DNA from: Bacillus carboniphilus
GTDB taxonomy: Bacteria > Bacillota > Bacilli > Bacillales > JAIVKR01
Direction of reading: 5' to 3'
NCBI RefSeq assembly: GCF_020524035.2
Contig: NZ_CP129013.1
Location: 1,229,822-1,293,821, forward strand
Length of the DNA: 64,000 nucleotides
Shown in pieces: positions 9,699 through 19,473 of this stretch (the stretch's first letter is position 1; each line of letters begins with the position of its first letter). The notes beneath the pieces are model-generated. The model made no database searches. It was not told the origin of the DNA and worked only from the letters and a program-made list of their open reading frames with translations. The translations under genes were made by a program, and so were the position numbers.

Positions 9699-10103
9699 AG
9701 GTTGTTCAAAAAATCCTAAAAAAATGTCGGTTGAATAACATTGTTGGTTTGCTTTTCCGCTCCTTCGACGCACACGAGGTGCTAGCGCAGGCGTTAACCA
9801 CACGATGTGGTTGTTCTTAGCCTGTGATCCTCCACCTGTACGTACACTGTGAGTGCTTCGATGCCCAGGACGGGCTAGCGCGGGCGTTGTCACAGGACGT
9901 GGCAGAACTTAGCCCGTGTTCCTTTAGCAAACCGCCTCGTTCTTGTCTAGCTTCAACCCTTACACCCTCGAGGTCATAAGTCACTGAGAACAAAAGATAA
10001 AGAACATCTTTCTTATCTCCGCGCCTTATGCTTGTCGGGTGTGAGTAAAGGGTTTCAGCTTTTCTATTCAGCGTCCTTTTTCCCCTACTTTTTGAACACG
10101 CAC
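9699..10103. repeat. Family A MITE-like element, long copy
   Basis: A 405-bp element starting AGGTTGTTCAAAAAA and ending CTTTTTGAACACGCAC, flanked by near-identical 6-mers TATAAG and TATAAT. Its first half matches the copies at 14636 and 28971. The second half holds extra repeat sequence, including CTTATGCTTGTCGGG, that looks like a family B segment nested inside. It fills most of the space between hepS and mtrB. A 79-codon open frame inside it is repeat-derived and not a gene. Confidence 0.8.
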
Positions 10104-10187
10104 TATAATGTCAGTGTGAATTCTTGATTAAACTTCAAACTTTTTTAAATCCTTGGAGAGTTTAGTGTTGGAGGAAGTTCCTAAACA

Positions 10188-10214
10188 GAAATAAAAGCAG
10201 GGTGAGCCTGCTTA
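10188..10214 (-). terminator. Intrinsic terminator at the mtrB stop
   Basis: Stem AAGCAGG/CCTGCTT with a short loop followed by TTATTT on the minus strand. The 5' arm overlaps the mtrB stop codon, so it ends the folE-mtrB transcript. Confidence 0.8.
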
Positions 10215-10439
10215 TTTTCGGGAATCCGTTTCAACTTCTCCATAACTTGTTTTAATGACAGATTTCCCTCTTACTTTGATTGCTGACGTATGTTCTGTAA
10301 ATTGAGCAATCATGACTTCGCCTTTGTCTAGCTTTTCAGAATGGTGGAAACGTGTATCGCTTCCCCTAGTTAAACCTATAACATTAACACCATCCTCTTG
10401 CGCTTTTATCACAACATAATCATTTCCTAATTGTTTCAT
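10212..10439 (-). CDS. mtrB: Tryptophan RNA-binding attenuation protein TRAP
   Basis: Forms an eleven-subunit ring that binds NAG-repeat RNA when loaded with tryptophan and represses trp and related genes. The 75-residue product is the usual length. The RNA-contact residues known from B. subtilis are conserved as K36, K55 and R57 (KVRGK). The likely cis target, the trp leader at 2460-2557, is in the same window. It follows folE closely, as in B. subtilis. Confidence 0.97.
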   Translation of the reverse strand: MKQLGNDYVVIKAQEDGVNVIGLTRGSDTRFHHSEKLDKGEVMIAQFTEHTSAIKVRGKSVIKTSYGEVETDSRK

Positions 10440-10480
10440 TAGTTTATCAACCTTTCTGAATTAACGAAAGTACTTCACCT

Positions 10481-11023
10481 CTAGCTGCCTCCTGCAGCAT
10501 CTTCAGTAAAAACACCTCTTACTGCAGAAGTAACTGTTTTAGACCCTGGCTTCTTCACACCTCTCATGGTCATGCACATATGTTCTGCTTCAACGATCAC
10601 CATTACACCATGCGGATCAAGAGAATCTACTATGCTATCTGCAACAGTTGAGGTAATTCTTTCTTGTAACTGTGGTCGTTTTGCCACCGCTTCAACAGCC
10701 CTAGCTAATTTACTTAATCCTGTAACCTTACCCCCTTTAGGAATATAGGCAACATGAGCATGTCCAAAAAAAGGAACAAGGTGATGTTCACACATCGAAT
10801 AAAAAGGGATATCCTTTACAAGGACTAATTCTTCATGATCCTCTCCGAAAATGGTCTGGAAATATTCTTTAGGATCATCTCTGAGTCCTGAGAAAACTTC
10901 TTCATACATTTTTGCTACTCTTTTTGGAGTATCAAGTAAACCTTCTCTATTGGGATCTTCTCCGATTGCTTCAAGAATTAATTTAATTGCAGATTCAATT
11001 TGTTGTATATCAATTTGTTTCAT
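10481..11023 (-). CDS. folE: GTP cyclohydrolase I
   Basis: Converts GTP to dihydroneopterin triphosphate, the first folate step. The 180-residue product has the zinc and active-site segment [21 protein letters not shown] and a second cysteine in [12 protein letters not shown]. It is immediately upstream of mtrB with 41 bases between, so the two are co-transcribed. Confidence 0.97.
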   Translation of the reverse strand: MKQIDIQQIESAIKLILEAIGEDPNREGLLDTPKRVAKMYEEVFSGLRDDPKEYFQTIFGEDHEELVLVKDIPFYSMCEHHLVPFFGHAHVAYIPKGGKVTGLSKLARAVEAVAKRPQLQERITSTVADSIVDSLDPHGVMVIVEAEHMCMTMRGVKKPGSKTVTSAVRGVFTEDAAGGS

Positions 11024-11151
11024 TAGCTTCCTCCTGGAACTACTTCGTTTGTTCAGATTCTAGCATATATTAAAAAAGAAAAGCAAAAGATTGCCCACTT
11101 TATGAATGTATCTGTTTAAAAGAGGACAAAGGGATTTAAAAATTCTTTGCA

Positions 11152-11182
11152 TTTTAAAAGCCCCATAGTTGGGGCTTTTATA
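11152..11182 (-). terminator. Intrinsic terminator after hbs
   Basis: Stem AAAAGCCCCA/TGGGGCTTTT on the minus strand followed by AAAAT; strong G+C core. It is about 70 bases after the reconstructed hbs stop. The arms are flanked by A and T runs in both directions. Confidence 0.85.
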
Positions 11183-11251
11183 GAGAAGTATTATATATAT
11201 GTAATGTACAACTATATCATGCACATTTTTGTATGCATGTAAATAATACAA

Positions 11252-11530
11252 TTACTTTCCAGCTACAGCATCCTTAAGAGTTTACCAGGTTTAAAAGCAG
11301 GTACCTTGCTAGCTGGGATTTCAATTTCTTCCCCAGTTTGTGGATTACGTCCTTTACGAGCAGCCACGTTCACGTACTTCGAAATTACCAAACCCAATTA
11401 ATTGGATTTTATCACCATCTTTTAATGTATCAAGAATCGTATCGAATACCGCATCCACAGCTTTAGTTGCATCTTTTTTAGATAACTCACTTGCTTCTGC
11501 CACTGCATTTATAAGTTCTGTTTTATTCAT
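11252..11530 (-). CDS. hbs: HU-type nucleoid protein, reading frame broken twice
   Basis: Histone-like DNA-binding protein that packages the chromosome. The start [21 protein letters not shown] at 11530 has a strong GGAGGTG site. The frame breaks near 11364, where one extra base after GNFEVRER shifts it. It breaks again near 11281, where one base is missing between PGK and TLKDAVAGK. The two changes cancel, and the full span equals 93 codons, giving 92 residues, the normal HU length. The C-terminal part [20 protein letters not shown] is intact. HU is essential in B. subtilis, so base-calling error is likelier than true loss. Confidence 0.85.
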
Positions 11531-11846
11531 TCCTTTCACCTCCTCCCAAAGGATTGTACACTATTGTCATTTTTACACACTTTAAACGGATTGTATACTA
11601 GTAAACAACAATTTTTACGTTTTTATACGGAATATCCTGATTGTTTTAATCCGTCAGTAAATATTACCTAATCCTTTAAAAAATATCAACATATTTTTAA
11701 AGAAGGTAGGATTTCTTGTATCAAGGTATTTATGACCAATCTAGAGAAGAATTTCTGATAGTAGATTAACACATTACACCCTTTAGAATCAAGGTTATTC
11801 CGCTTTTAAACCAATAATAACATTGATTTTGTTCTTTTTTAACCAA

Positions 11847-11893
11847 AATAAATGCGAAAAAGAAATTTCAAACATTTCTTTTTCGCATTTATT
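11847..11893 (-). terminator. Intrinsic terminator after spoIVA
   Basis: Long inverted repeat with arms AATAAATGCGAAAAAGAAAT and ATTTCTTTTTCGCATTTATT around a 7-nt loop, 15 bases after the spoIVA stop. The remaining space up to hbs holds only the hbs upstream region, with no gene. Confidence 0.85.
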
Positions 11894-11908
11894 ATAAACG
11901 TTCGTCCT

Positions 11909-13387
11909 TTAAAGAATAATCGCAATTAATCCTCCGGACCCTTCATTAATGATTCTTTCGAGAGTTTCTTTCAGTTTGTACCTAGCGTTTTCTGGCATTA
12001 AGGATAGTTTAGCTTGAATTCCCTCTCTAACTAGACTACTTAATGAACGCCCAAATATATCTGAATTCCAGATGGATAAAGGATCATCTTCAAAATCTTG
12101 CATTAAATATCGAACAAGCTCTTCACTTTGTTTTTCAGTCCCAATTATCGGAGCAAACTCACTTTCCACGTCTACTTTAATCATATGAATGGAAGGGGCT
12201 ACAGCCCTCAATCGAACCCCAAAACGTGATCCTTGACGAATAATTTCAGGCTCTTCTAAGCTCATATCTTGAAGAGCAGGTGCCGCAACGCCATAACCCG
12301 TTTGTTTAACCATTTTAAGTGCATCTGCAACATGATCATATTCAGATTTAGCATGAGAAAAGTCTTGCATAAGCTGAAGTAAATGATCTTTTCCACGAAT
12401 TTCAACACCAACAACTTCTTTTAATATTTGATCATATAGATCATCTGGTGCAAACAAATCAATTTCTGCGATCCCTTGCCCCATTTCAATACCAGCTAAA
12501 GATGCCCGACTGATAAAATCATACTCACCAAAATAACTCACAACCCTGTCAACATCACGAAGCCTTTTAATATCCTTAACAGTATCTTGAACGGAGTCTT
12601 GGAAGCTCTCCCTTAACCAATGTTCCTCTTTTAATACCATCACCCAACTAGGCAAATTCACATTAACTTCTAATACAGGGAATTCAAAAAGTGCTTCTCG
12701 TAAAACATTGATTACATCTGATTCTCTCATGCTTTCTACGCTAATTGCTAAAACAGGAATATCATATTTTTCATTCAATTCTCGTCTTAATGCTTCTGTC
12801 TCTGAATGATAAGGGTGAACAGTATTAATTATCATGATAAAAGGTTTCCCAACTTCTTTTAACTCTTCAATCACTCGTTCTTCTGCTGCTACATAGTCAC
12901 TTCTTGGAATATCGCCAATTGTCCCATCTGTTGTGACAACAACGCCAATTGTTGAATGCTCTTGTATTACTTTTCTTGTACCAATTTCTGCCGCTTCATT
13001 AAATGGGATCGGTTCTTCATACCAAGGTGTATTAATCATCCTAGGTCCATTTTCATCTTCATATCCTTTAGCACCAGGAACTGTGTATCCTACACAATCG
13101 ACCATACGAATATTTACATTTAGACCATCGTCAACATGAACATTTGCAGCTTGATTTGGAACAAATTTAGGCTCTGTCGTCATTATGGTTTTACCAGCAG
13201 CACTTTGAGGGAGTTCATCTTGAGCCCTTGTTTTATCTGCCTCTGTCGTAATATTAGGAATCACTACTAACTCCATAAATTTCTTTATAAACGTCGATTT
13301 ACCTGTTCGAACTGCCCCAACAACTCCAAGATAAATATCGCCTCCCGTTCGTTCAGCAATATCTTTGAAAATATCTACCTTTTCCAA
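11909..13387 (-). CDS. spoIVA: Stage IV sporulation ATPase, spore coat base
   Basis: Polymerises on the forespore surface by ATP hydrolysis to make the platform for coat assembly. The 492-residue product is full length. It has the P-loop GAVRTGKST near residues 24-32 in the N-terminal ATPase domain and the conserved C-terminal ending NEGSGGLIAIIL. It is a marker of an endospore former. It is monocistronic, with its own terminator and a gap of over 200 bases upstream. Confidence 0.98.
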   Translation of the reverse strand: MEKVDIFKDIAERTGGDIYLGVVGAVRTGKSTFIKKFMELVVIPNITTEADKTRAQDELPQSAAGKTIMTTEPKFVPNQAANVHVDDGLNVNIRMVDCVGYTVPGAKGYEDENGPRMINTPWYEEPIPFNEAAEIGTRKVIQEHSTIGVVVTTDGTIGDIPRSDYVAAEERVIEELKEVGKPFIMIINTVHPYHSETEALRRELNEKYDIPVLAISVESMRESDVINVLREALFEFPVLEVNVNLPSWVMVLKEEHWLRESFQDSVQDTVKDIKRLRDVDRVVSYFGEYDFISRASLAGIEMGQGIAEIDLFAPDDLYDQILKEVVGVEIRGKDHLLQLMQDFSHAKSEYDHVADALKMVKQTGYGVAAPALQDMSLEEPEIIRQGSRFGVRLRAVAPSIHMIKVDVESEFAPIIGTEKQSEELVRYLMQDFEDDPLSIWNSDIFGRSLSSLVREGIQAKLSLMPENARYKLKETLERIINEGSGGLIAIIL

Positions 13388-13440
13388 AAGATCCCCTCCC
13401 GACCTCTTAGTTCTTTTATTGATTTGATTAATCCATTTAA

Positions 13441-13490
13441 GTATGTGTTCAAAAAGGAACTATAAGTAATATCCTACTCTTGAACAACCT
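13441..13490. repeat. Family A minimal element, about 50 bp
   Basis: Opens GTATGTGTTCAAAAAG and closes CTTGAACAACCT, the two family A ends, with only about 20 bases between. It looks like an internally deleted copy of the elements at 9699, 14636 and 28971. No clear flanking duplication is seen. Confidence 0.6.
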
Positions 13491-13555
13491 CTTTTAGTTA
13501 GGACATTATTAATTTATGATGTTGTCCTATTTACTTATGACATAATAATTAAATT

Positions 13556-13600
13556 AAAAGAACCTTTCTTTTAGAATGTATTCCTAAAAGAAAGGTTCAT
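13556..13600 (-). terminator. Intrinsic terminator after yphF
   Basis: Stem GAACCTTTCTTTTAG/CTAAAAGAAAGGTTC followed by TTTTAATTT on the minus strand, just after the yphF stop. Confidence 0.88.
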
Positions 13601-13603
13601 GAC

Positions 13604-14332
13604 TTAATTCTCAAAAAAGATTGGTTCTCCTTGCTCATTGACTGTGTAGGGCAAGGAGAAAGCAGGAACAAAAAAAGAATTTTCACTTAATATATATCGA
13701 ATATCTTCGTTTTTATTTGTCCCATCCATCTGTTGAAGCTCTTGGTAAAGATCTAAAGAGTAATCTACATAAATATCGTTTGTATTTACATCAATAACTA
13801 GAGGTAAGTATTCTCCTGAGTACGGACTTTTCACTTGAGGAACCTCTTCAAAACCTAATTCTTCATAATTCAAGCGGTATACACTTCCTGATACACGTTC
13901 AGAAAAAGGATAATGACCATTCACATCTCGATATGCATCTAATCTGATTTGAATGGTATGGATTTTGTCTGCCATTCGGATGTCTACTAGTTTTACTGTC
14001 GGGTTTTCTTCCACGTCGACGAGTACATACATAAAATAGCCACCATTTTCATAAGCACTTCCTGGCGGTTCTGCCATATACTTGGGTGTAATTTTATGAA
14101 AATCTATAGGATACTTTTGGTACATATCCGTATCTGCATCTCTCGTTTTTATCGGCAAAAGTCCATTGTTGTCTAATTGATAGGAGTCTACTGCGTCTTG
14201 GACAGATGCCACTTGTGAATCATATGGAACTTGGTTTTTTTCCAATTGACTACTAGGATATAAACAACCCGATAGAAAGCAAACACTTAAAAATACAAAA
14301 AGTAGATTAATATTCTTTTTCACAATCATCAC
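13604..14332 (-). CDS. yphF: Putative lipoprotein, YphF-like
   Basis: Function unknown. The 242-residue product has a lipoprotein signal peptide ending in the lipobox LSGC near residues 20-23, so it should be anchored outside the membrane. The rest is a soluble domain with repeated VDVEEN/VDVNTND-type strands. It lies between yphE and spoIVA, the position of yphF in B. subtilis, and eight bases from yphE. The assignment is by position and overall form rather than by a known motif. Confidence 0.75.
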   Translation of the reverse strand: MMIVKKNINLLFVFLSVCFLSGCLYPSSQLEKNQVPYDSQVASVQDAVDSYQLDNNGLLPIKTRDADTDMYQKYPIDFHKITPKYMAEPPGSAYENGGYFMYVLVDVEENPTVKLVDIRMADKIHTIQIRLDAYRDVNGHYPFSERVSGSVYRLNYEELGFEEVPQVKSPYSGEYLPLVIDVNTNDIYVDYSLDLYQELQQMDGTNKNEDIRYILSENSFFVPAFSLPYTVNEQGEPIFFEN

Positions 14333-14340
14333 CTATCTCA

Positions 14341-14541
14341 TCATTCATTTACTGGTCCACTGAAAACAACAAAAAATATAATGATTCCAGAAACGATTAA
14401 ACATATATATCCTATAATCGTTATAACAGCTTTAAAAATCCCCTTTAACTTAAATCGACTTAAATAAACACAAAAAACAGCAATGAACATTAACCCCATC
14501 GCAATAAGTGAAATCCACATTTTCAATAGTCCTGGAGACAT
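14341..14541 (-). CDS. yphE: Small membrane protein, YphE-like (DUF2768)
   Basis: Function unknown. I start it at 14541 (MSPGLLKMWISL), with AGAGGAGGG upstream, giving 66 residues. Two hydrophobic segments, near residues 6-25 and 38-60, predict two membrane helices. The position between gpsA and yphF matches B. subtilis yphE, so the pair is probably co-transcribed with yphF. Confidence 0.8.
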   Translation of the reverse strand: MSPGLLKMWISLIAMGLMFIAVFCVYLSRFKLKGIFKAVITIIGYICLIVSGIIIFFVVFSGPVNE

Positions 14542-14635
14542 ATCTTTCCCTCCTCTAAATTCGACAGTCATTATACCATATTTTCATTGAAAAGGATTTA
14601 AACAATTCGTGAAAATTCAAGCAAGTTCTCTTATA

Positions 14636-14823
14636 GTGCGTGTTCAAAAAGCAGGAGGAAAAGGACGCTGAAGAACGAGGCGACTGCTTAAAGGATCACA
14701 GGCTAAAAGCAACCACGTCGTGTGGTTAACGTCTGCGCTAGCACATCGTGTGCGCCTGAGGAGCGGAAAAGCAAACCAACCAAGTTATTCGACAGCAATT
14801 TTTCATGACTTTTTGAACAACCT
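14636..14823. mobile_element. Family A MITE-like element with 6-bp target duplication
   Basis: A 188-bp non-coding element in the reverse orientation to the other full copies. It starts GTGCGTGTTCAAAAAG and ends CTTTTTGAACAACCT. The flanks are the perfect direct repeat CTTATA (14630-14635 and 14824-14829). The inside holds short palindromes such as AACCACACGACGTGGTT (reverse reading) and matches the copies at 9699 and 28971. No transposase is encoded, so it would need one supplied in trans. Confidence 0.8.
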
Positions 14824-14851
14824 CTTATATGTATATAATATTCTGAAAAAG

Positions 14852-14892
14852 TCAAAAAACTGAAGTAAAGAGGGGGCGATCTTTACTTCAGT
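14852..14892 (-). terminator. Intrinsic terminator after gpsA
   Basis: Stem CTGAAGTAAAG/CTTTACTTCAG followed by TTTTTTG on the minus strand. It is about 170 bases after the gpsA stop; nothing else is recognised in between. Confidence 0.85.
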
Positions 14893-15063
14893 ACAATAAT
14901 GACTAATTTTACCCATACGAACAAAACAACTCATTTTTGGCTACAAATCCACCTTCGAACACTACCATATTGGCACAAGCAACAATGCCATTTTCGATTA
15001 AGTTTATTGAAATTAATAAAGTTGATTTGTCTTATTCGTTCAGTCATTTCATTATATTCACTT

Positions 15064-16112
15064 TCAGCTCATTTGTGATGACTGATCCCCTAAAATATCA
15101 ACAAGGTCTTCCATCTCATGCGTTTTCATTCTTGTCATTAATACTCCAACTGCATCTATTGGTTTTTCATTATTGAACAGCACTTCATATAATGCACCGG
15201 TAATTGGCATTTCAACTTCGTACTTCTTGGATAATTGATAAGCTGCCTTTGTCGTCCTTACTCCTTCCACAACCATCCCCATACTCGCTAACACTTCATC
15301 TAACTTATGACCTTTTCCTAGCATATTCCCCGCTCTCCAATTACGCGAATGAACACTCGTACATGTAACAATTAAATCCCCAATTCCTGAAAGACCTGAA
15401 AAAGTAAGTGGATTTGCTCCCATTTTCGTTCCTAAACGAGCAATTTCTGCTAATCCTCTTGTAATTATTGGGCAGCTTTCGCATTATCACCAAAACCAAC
15501 TCCATCTGTTATACCGGCTGCTAATGCGATAATATTTTTTAAAGAACCACCAAGTTCAACCCCGACTAGATCTGGATTGGTGTAAACTCGAAAATGTTTA
15601 TTGATAAATAAGTCTTGAACGTATTCCGAGGATTTAATATTCTTAGAAGAAGCTGTAACTGTTGTAGGGTGTCTCAAACTTACTTCTTCCGCATGACTAG
15701 GACCAGATAATACAACAATATCCTTTCTAAGATCCTCGGGAATTTCCTCATCAATCATTTCTGAAACCCTTAATAAAGAATCTGGCTCAATCCCTTTACT
15801 CACATGAATAAACATAATCGGTTTATGTACGTACTCTTTAACTTTAGTTGATACTTCACGAATGGCTTTCGTAGGAACCGCAAATACCACTGCTTCAATT
15901 CCATTAAGAGCTCCTTTTAGAGAAGAGGTTGCTCGAATCCCTTCAGGTAATTCAATATCAGGTAAGTATTTTTTGTTTATTCTTGTCTTATTAATTTCTA
16001 CAATTTGCTCTTCTGAATGGCTCCATAACCTCACGTCATGTCCGTTATCTGCAAGGACCATAGAGAGAGCCGTACCCCAGCTCCCTGCTCCTAATACTGC
16101 GATCGCTGTCAT
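15064..16112 (-). CDS. gpsA: Glycerol-3-phosphate dehydrogenase (NAD(P)+), frameshifted
   Basis: Reduces dihydroxyacetone phosphate to sn-glycerol-3-phosphate for phospholipid synthesis. The N-terminal part has the dinucleotide motif [10 protein letters not shown] and [16 protein letters not shown]. The frame breaks after DNAKAA near 15466-15473, where the family reads on into ITRG. The C-terminal part continues with [22 protein letters not shown] missing base or two extra bases would restore 348-349 residues. The enzyme is needed for membrane lipid synthesis, so the break is probably a sequence error. It follows der, as in B. subtilis. Confidence 0.88.
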
Positions 16113-16187
16113 ATATCATCACCCCATACATTTTCATACAATTTTAAAGTAAATCCATCTATAGGTGTTGTTCAACTCAGCTTTAGC

Positions 16188-17499
16188 TTATTTTCGCGTT
16201 CTGGCAATAAGTTTAATAGGTGTACCTTCAAATCCAAAAGCGTCTCTAATCCTATTTTCTAAAAACCGTTGATAAGAAAAATGCATCAATTCTCTTTCAT
16301 TTACAAAAACAACAAAGGTAGGTGGTTTAACAGCTACTTGGGTTACGTAAAATATTTTCAACCTTTTTCCTTTATCTGTAGGGGTTGGATTCATAGCTAC
16401 AGCATCCATAACAATTTCATTTAAAATATTGGTTGGAACACGCATCGCATGATTCTCACTGGAGACGATAACTTGTGGCATCAATGTATGCAACCTTTTC
16501 TTTGTTTTAGCAGAAAGGAAAACGATAGGAGCATAATCTAAAAAGAGAAAATGATCACGAATTTTTTGTTCAAACTCTTTCATCGTTTTTTCATCTTTGT
16601 CAATTACATCCCACTTGTTGACGACGATTACTACTGCTCTTCCTGCCTCGTGTGCATATCCTGCAATCCGCTTATCTTGCTCGATAATTCCTTCTTCTCC
16701 ATTAATTACAACGAGAACGACATCTGAACGATCGATGGCCTTTAATGCACGAAGGACACTATACTTTTCAGTTGACTCATACACTTTTCCTTTTTTTCTC
16801 ATGCCTGCTGTATCAATCATAACAAAACTTTGACTATTATAGGTAAATTTCGTATCAATTGCATCTCTTGTAGTCCCAGCTACATCACTAACAATTACCC
16901 TCTCTTCACCTAAAATGGCGTTTACAAGTGAGGACTTCCCTACATTCGGTCGACCAATTAAACTAAACTTAATCGTCGTTTCATCATACTGCTCACTAGT
17001 TAAATTTGGAAAGTGAGTCGCTACAGCGTCCAACATATCACCTAGACCAAGGCCATGTGATCCTGATATTGGATAAGGTTCTCCAAATCCAAGTGCATAA
17101 AAGTCATACATGAGTTCTCTCATTTCCGGGTTATCCACTTTATTTACTGCAAGAACGACAGGCTTATTTGATCGATATAAAATATTCGCTACTTCTTCAT
17201 CCGCTGAGGTAACCCCTTCTCGGCCATTTACGATAAAGATAATGACATCTGCTTCATCAATAGCAATCTCAGCTTGATTTCTAATTTGCATTAAGAATGG
17301 GGCCTCTCCAAATTCAATTCCCCCCTGTATCAATTAGCTTAAATTCATGAGTAAGCCACTCTGCAGAGCTATATATTCGATCTCTCGTTACTCCTGGAGT
17401 ATCCTCAACGATCGACAAACGCTCTCCTACAATTCGATTAAATATTGTTGATTTCCCAACATTCGGTCGACCAACAATCGCTACTATGGGACTAGACAT
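16188..17499 (-). CDS. der: Ribosome-assembly GTPase Der (EngA), frameshifted
   Basis: Double-GTPase needed for 50S subunit maturation. The first G domain ([14 protein letters not shown], then LIDTGG) is in one frame. The rest of it and the second G domain ([19 protein letters not shown]) are in another. The break is a run of six C (G on the gene strand) at 17320-17325, where five would give [12 protein letters not shown]. With one base removed the gene encodes 436 residues, a family-typical length. The start at 17499 reads [16 protein letters not shown]. The gene is essential in bacteria, so an extra base call is the likely cause. Confidence 0.92.
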
Positions 17500-17589
17500 A
17501 AACCATAACTTCCTTTCAATCGTTAAATTCAATATATAAACACGAAACGTGATTAACATTTCAGTTGATATTAAAAACCATATGTAGTC

Positions 17590-17630
17590 GTATAAAATAA
17601 ACCCTTTTCTGATACAGAAGAGGGTTAACT
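17590..17630 (-). terminator. Terminator after the YIEGIA capping gene
   Basis: Stem AACCCTCTTCTG/CAGAAAAGGGTT with one mismatch, followed by TATTTTAT on the minus strand. Confidence 0.7.
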
Positions 17631-17685
17631 TAATCATTATATAGGTTTTATGACCATTACACAATGGTATAGATGATTGATCTTA

Positions 17686-17874
17686 CTAAAAGTGTTTAAC
17701 TACCATATAAACATCCTCATCCACTGCATGTGCAATACCATCTAAAATAGCTTCAATATTTTTTGCGTAATTATCCATCTCTTCTTTAGTTTCACAAATA
17801 AATACTGGAGCGCCACCAGCAACTTTATCTGGTTTTATCGTTACAATCGCTAAAATGGCTTTCTCAATGATCAT
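17686..17874 (-). CDS. Small capping-complex subunit for YIEGIA protein
   Basis: A 62-residue protein of a small family paired with YIEGIA-domain membrane proteins in spore formers; its biochemical role is unknown to me. The start at 17874 (MIIEKAILAIVTIKPDK) has AAAGGAGAG upstream, and a longer in-frame start is unlikely. It begins one base after the YIEGIA gene stop, so the two are coupled. The conserved KVAGGAPVFICETKEEM segment is present. Confidence 0.75.
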   Translation of the reverse strand: MIIEKAILAIVTIKPDKVAGGAPVFICETKEEMDNYAKNIEAILDGIAHAVDEDVYMVVKHF

Positions 17875-17875
17875 G

Positions 17876-18766
17876 CTATTCACTCTCCTTTTCATTTGCA
17901 GCTGATTCAGTTGGAAGCCTGATTGCATTTTCTAAAATAGGAACCTTTTTAATTACTTTGATGGCACTTTCTACATCTTGGTGTTGAGGGAGAACAAAAA
18001 CACCAATTCGACCATTTTCTAAATCTCTTTTCGCAAGAGGTGTTAATGATGGTTCTCCACTATCTCTTACAACACCTAAGGCAGTTGACACATCGTGTAA
18101 TACCGCCTGTCTCTGGCCTAAATTTGAAATGGTAATTCTGGCATCTATACTTTTAGGATTGAGAATGAAACCCATTCCATATTTTAATACTAAATCTCTC
18201 TTTTCAGGAATACCAATATTCATAATATATATATCATCCACATAAAGCCCTGCATCTTTAAATTGTGGTTTTCCCTCTTCCACACTTACTATATCGCCCA
18301 TTTTACTCCCTGTCATTAATATCTTTGAAAGAATCAAACACACCAATCCAACGATTGTTGCGACCCAAACATTTGTTAGCAAATATGAAAAAGTAGTAAA
18401 AAACGACGTGAAAATAACTAGGTAATTTCTGCTCTCAAAAGCAATGGCAATTCCTTCAATGTAGGTTTTCCCTCTTGGAACAAGTTCGCTTTTATCAATC
18501 TCTGTCAACGTGTTCCTTTCCATATTTCTTACCTCTCGAAATTGAGATGCTGCCAAAGTTAAAAAAGTAACGGCAGTAAATTCTTTTTCCATAATAGCCG
18601 GAACAGCAATCGTACCTAGGGAAGCTGCAATAAAACCAAGAGCTATATGAATTATTTTACCGTGCAAATACGTTGGATACTGCCTATAGTCCGTTCGTAA
18701 CATGTAAAGTCTGGACAGAACACCAACTAAAACACCATATAAAATTGGAAAGGAATATTCATTCAT
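17876..18766 (-). CDS. yphB: YIEGIA-domain membrane protein, sporulation-associated
   Basis: Carries the family-naming motif YIEGIA near residue 98, after several hydrophobic segments (near residues 5-20, 35-60 and 108-145), and ends in a soluble domain. B. subtilis YphB, in the same place, has been linked to spore envelope assembly. The start at 18766 (MNEYSFPILYGV) has a GGGAGA site; the upstream in-frame extension overlaps yphA and looks artefactual. It forms a pair with the small gene downstream. Confidence 0.78.
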   Translation of the reverse strand: MNEYSFPILYGVLVGVLSRLYMLRTDYRQYPTYLHGKIIHIALGFIAASLGTIAVPAIMEKEFTAVTFLTLAASQFREVRNMERNTLTEIDKSELVPRGKTYIEGIAIAFESRNYLVIFTSFFTTFSYLLTNVWVATIVGLVCLILSKILMTGSKMGDIVSVEEGKPQFKDAGLYVDDIYIMNIGIPEKRDLVLKYGMGFILNPKSIDARITISNLGQRQAVLHDVSTALGVVRDSGEPSLTPLAKRDLENGRIGVFVLPQHQDVESAIKVIKKVPILENAIRLPTESAANEKESE

Positions 18767-19368
18767 AATGTTTTTTTCTCCCTTATGTTCTTTTGAACCG
18801 CATGAGCTACTCCTTTTAGACACCAGTCAAGGAAACTCCAACAGCTAATTATTAATAAACTGATTGCACTAATATAAATAAAGGTTGTATCGCCTATATA
18901 AATAGGGCGAAAATAAACCGATAATACAATCCAATACAATAATTCTCCATACACTAATCCATTAATAAACAAAACCATTCTTTCTCTATAACTTGAAACA
19001 AGGTAGATACATAAAACACTATATAGAACAGAGGTTGTCCAATGCTGATTCATATAAATAAACCATACTGGATCATATAATTGAAGTAGCCTAATACTTG
19101 TATAACAACACAAAAGAATAAAGGTCATAAAAACGTTAAGATACAGTTGACTCCTTCCAAATCGAACAAATAAGAACAACCCTATAGCACTCATACATAG
19201 CCAAAGAAAACCTATATGAACTACTCTCATTTGAAACGAATAAGGAAGAATTAAAATTAGACTTAAAATGAATAAACCTAAGAAAAACCGCGCTTTCGTT
19301 TTATCCAACAAAAAGGTAACAATAATCCATGAACTCCATAAAACAAAATAACTAAACCAATTTTCCAA
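18763..19368 (-). CDS. yphA: Polytopic membrane protein, YphA-like
   Basis: Function unknown. The 201-residue product is almost wholly hydrophobic, with about seven predicted membrane segments and a short basic tail (KNIREKKTL). It lies between ypfD and the YIEGIA gene, matching B. subtilis yphA. It overlaps the start of the YIEGIA gene by four bases (ATGA). Confidence 0.72.
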   Translation of the reverse strand: MENWFSYFVLWSSWIIVTFLLDKTKARFFLGLFILSLILILPYSFQMRVVHIGFLWLCMSAIGLFLFVRFGRSQLYLNVFMTFILLCCYTSIRLLQLYDPVWFIYMNQHWTTSVLYSVLCIYLVSSYRERMVLFINGLVYGELLYWIVLSVYFRPIYIGDTTFIYISAISLLIISCWSFLDWCLKGVAHAVQKNIREKKTL

Positions 19369-19423
19369 TTCATCTCTCCTCCTATCTACATTATGAGTAG
19401 AAATGAATGGTTTTAATCGGAAT

Positions 19424-19462
19424 ATAAAAAAAAGATGAGCTCCTTTTATGGGCTCACCTTTT
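19424..19462 (-). terminator. Intrinsic terminator after ypfD
   Basis: Stem GGTGAGC/GCTCATC with one G-U pair, followed by eight T on the minus strand, just after the ypfD stop. Confidence 0.9.
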
Positions 19463-19473
19463 TAACTTGTTTT

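Noticed and set aside
9654-9893. 79-codon open frame near hepS
   Set aside because: It lies inside the family A element and reads through palindromic repeat sequence; no ribosome site or family match.
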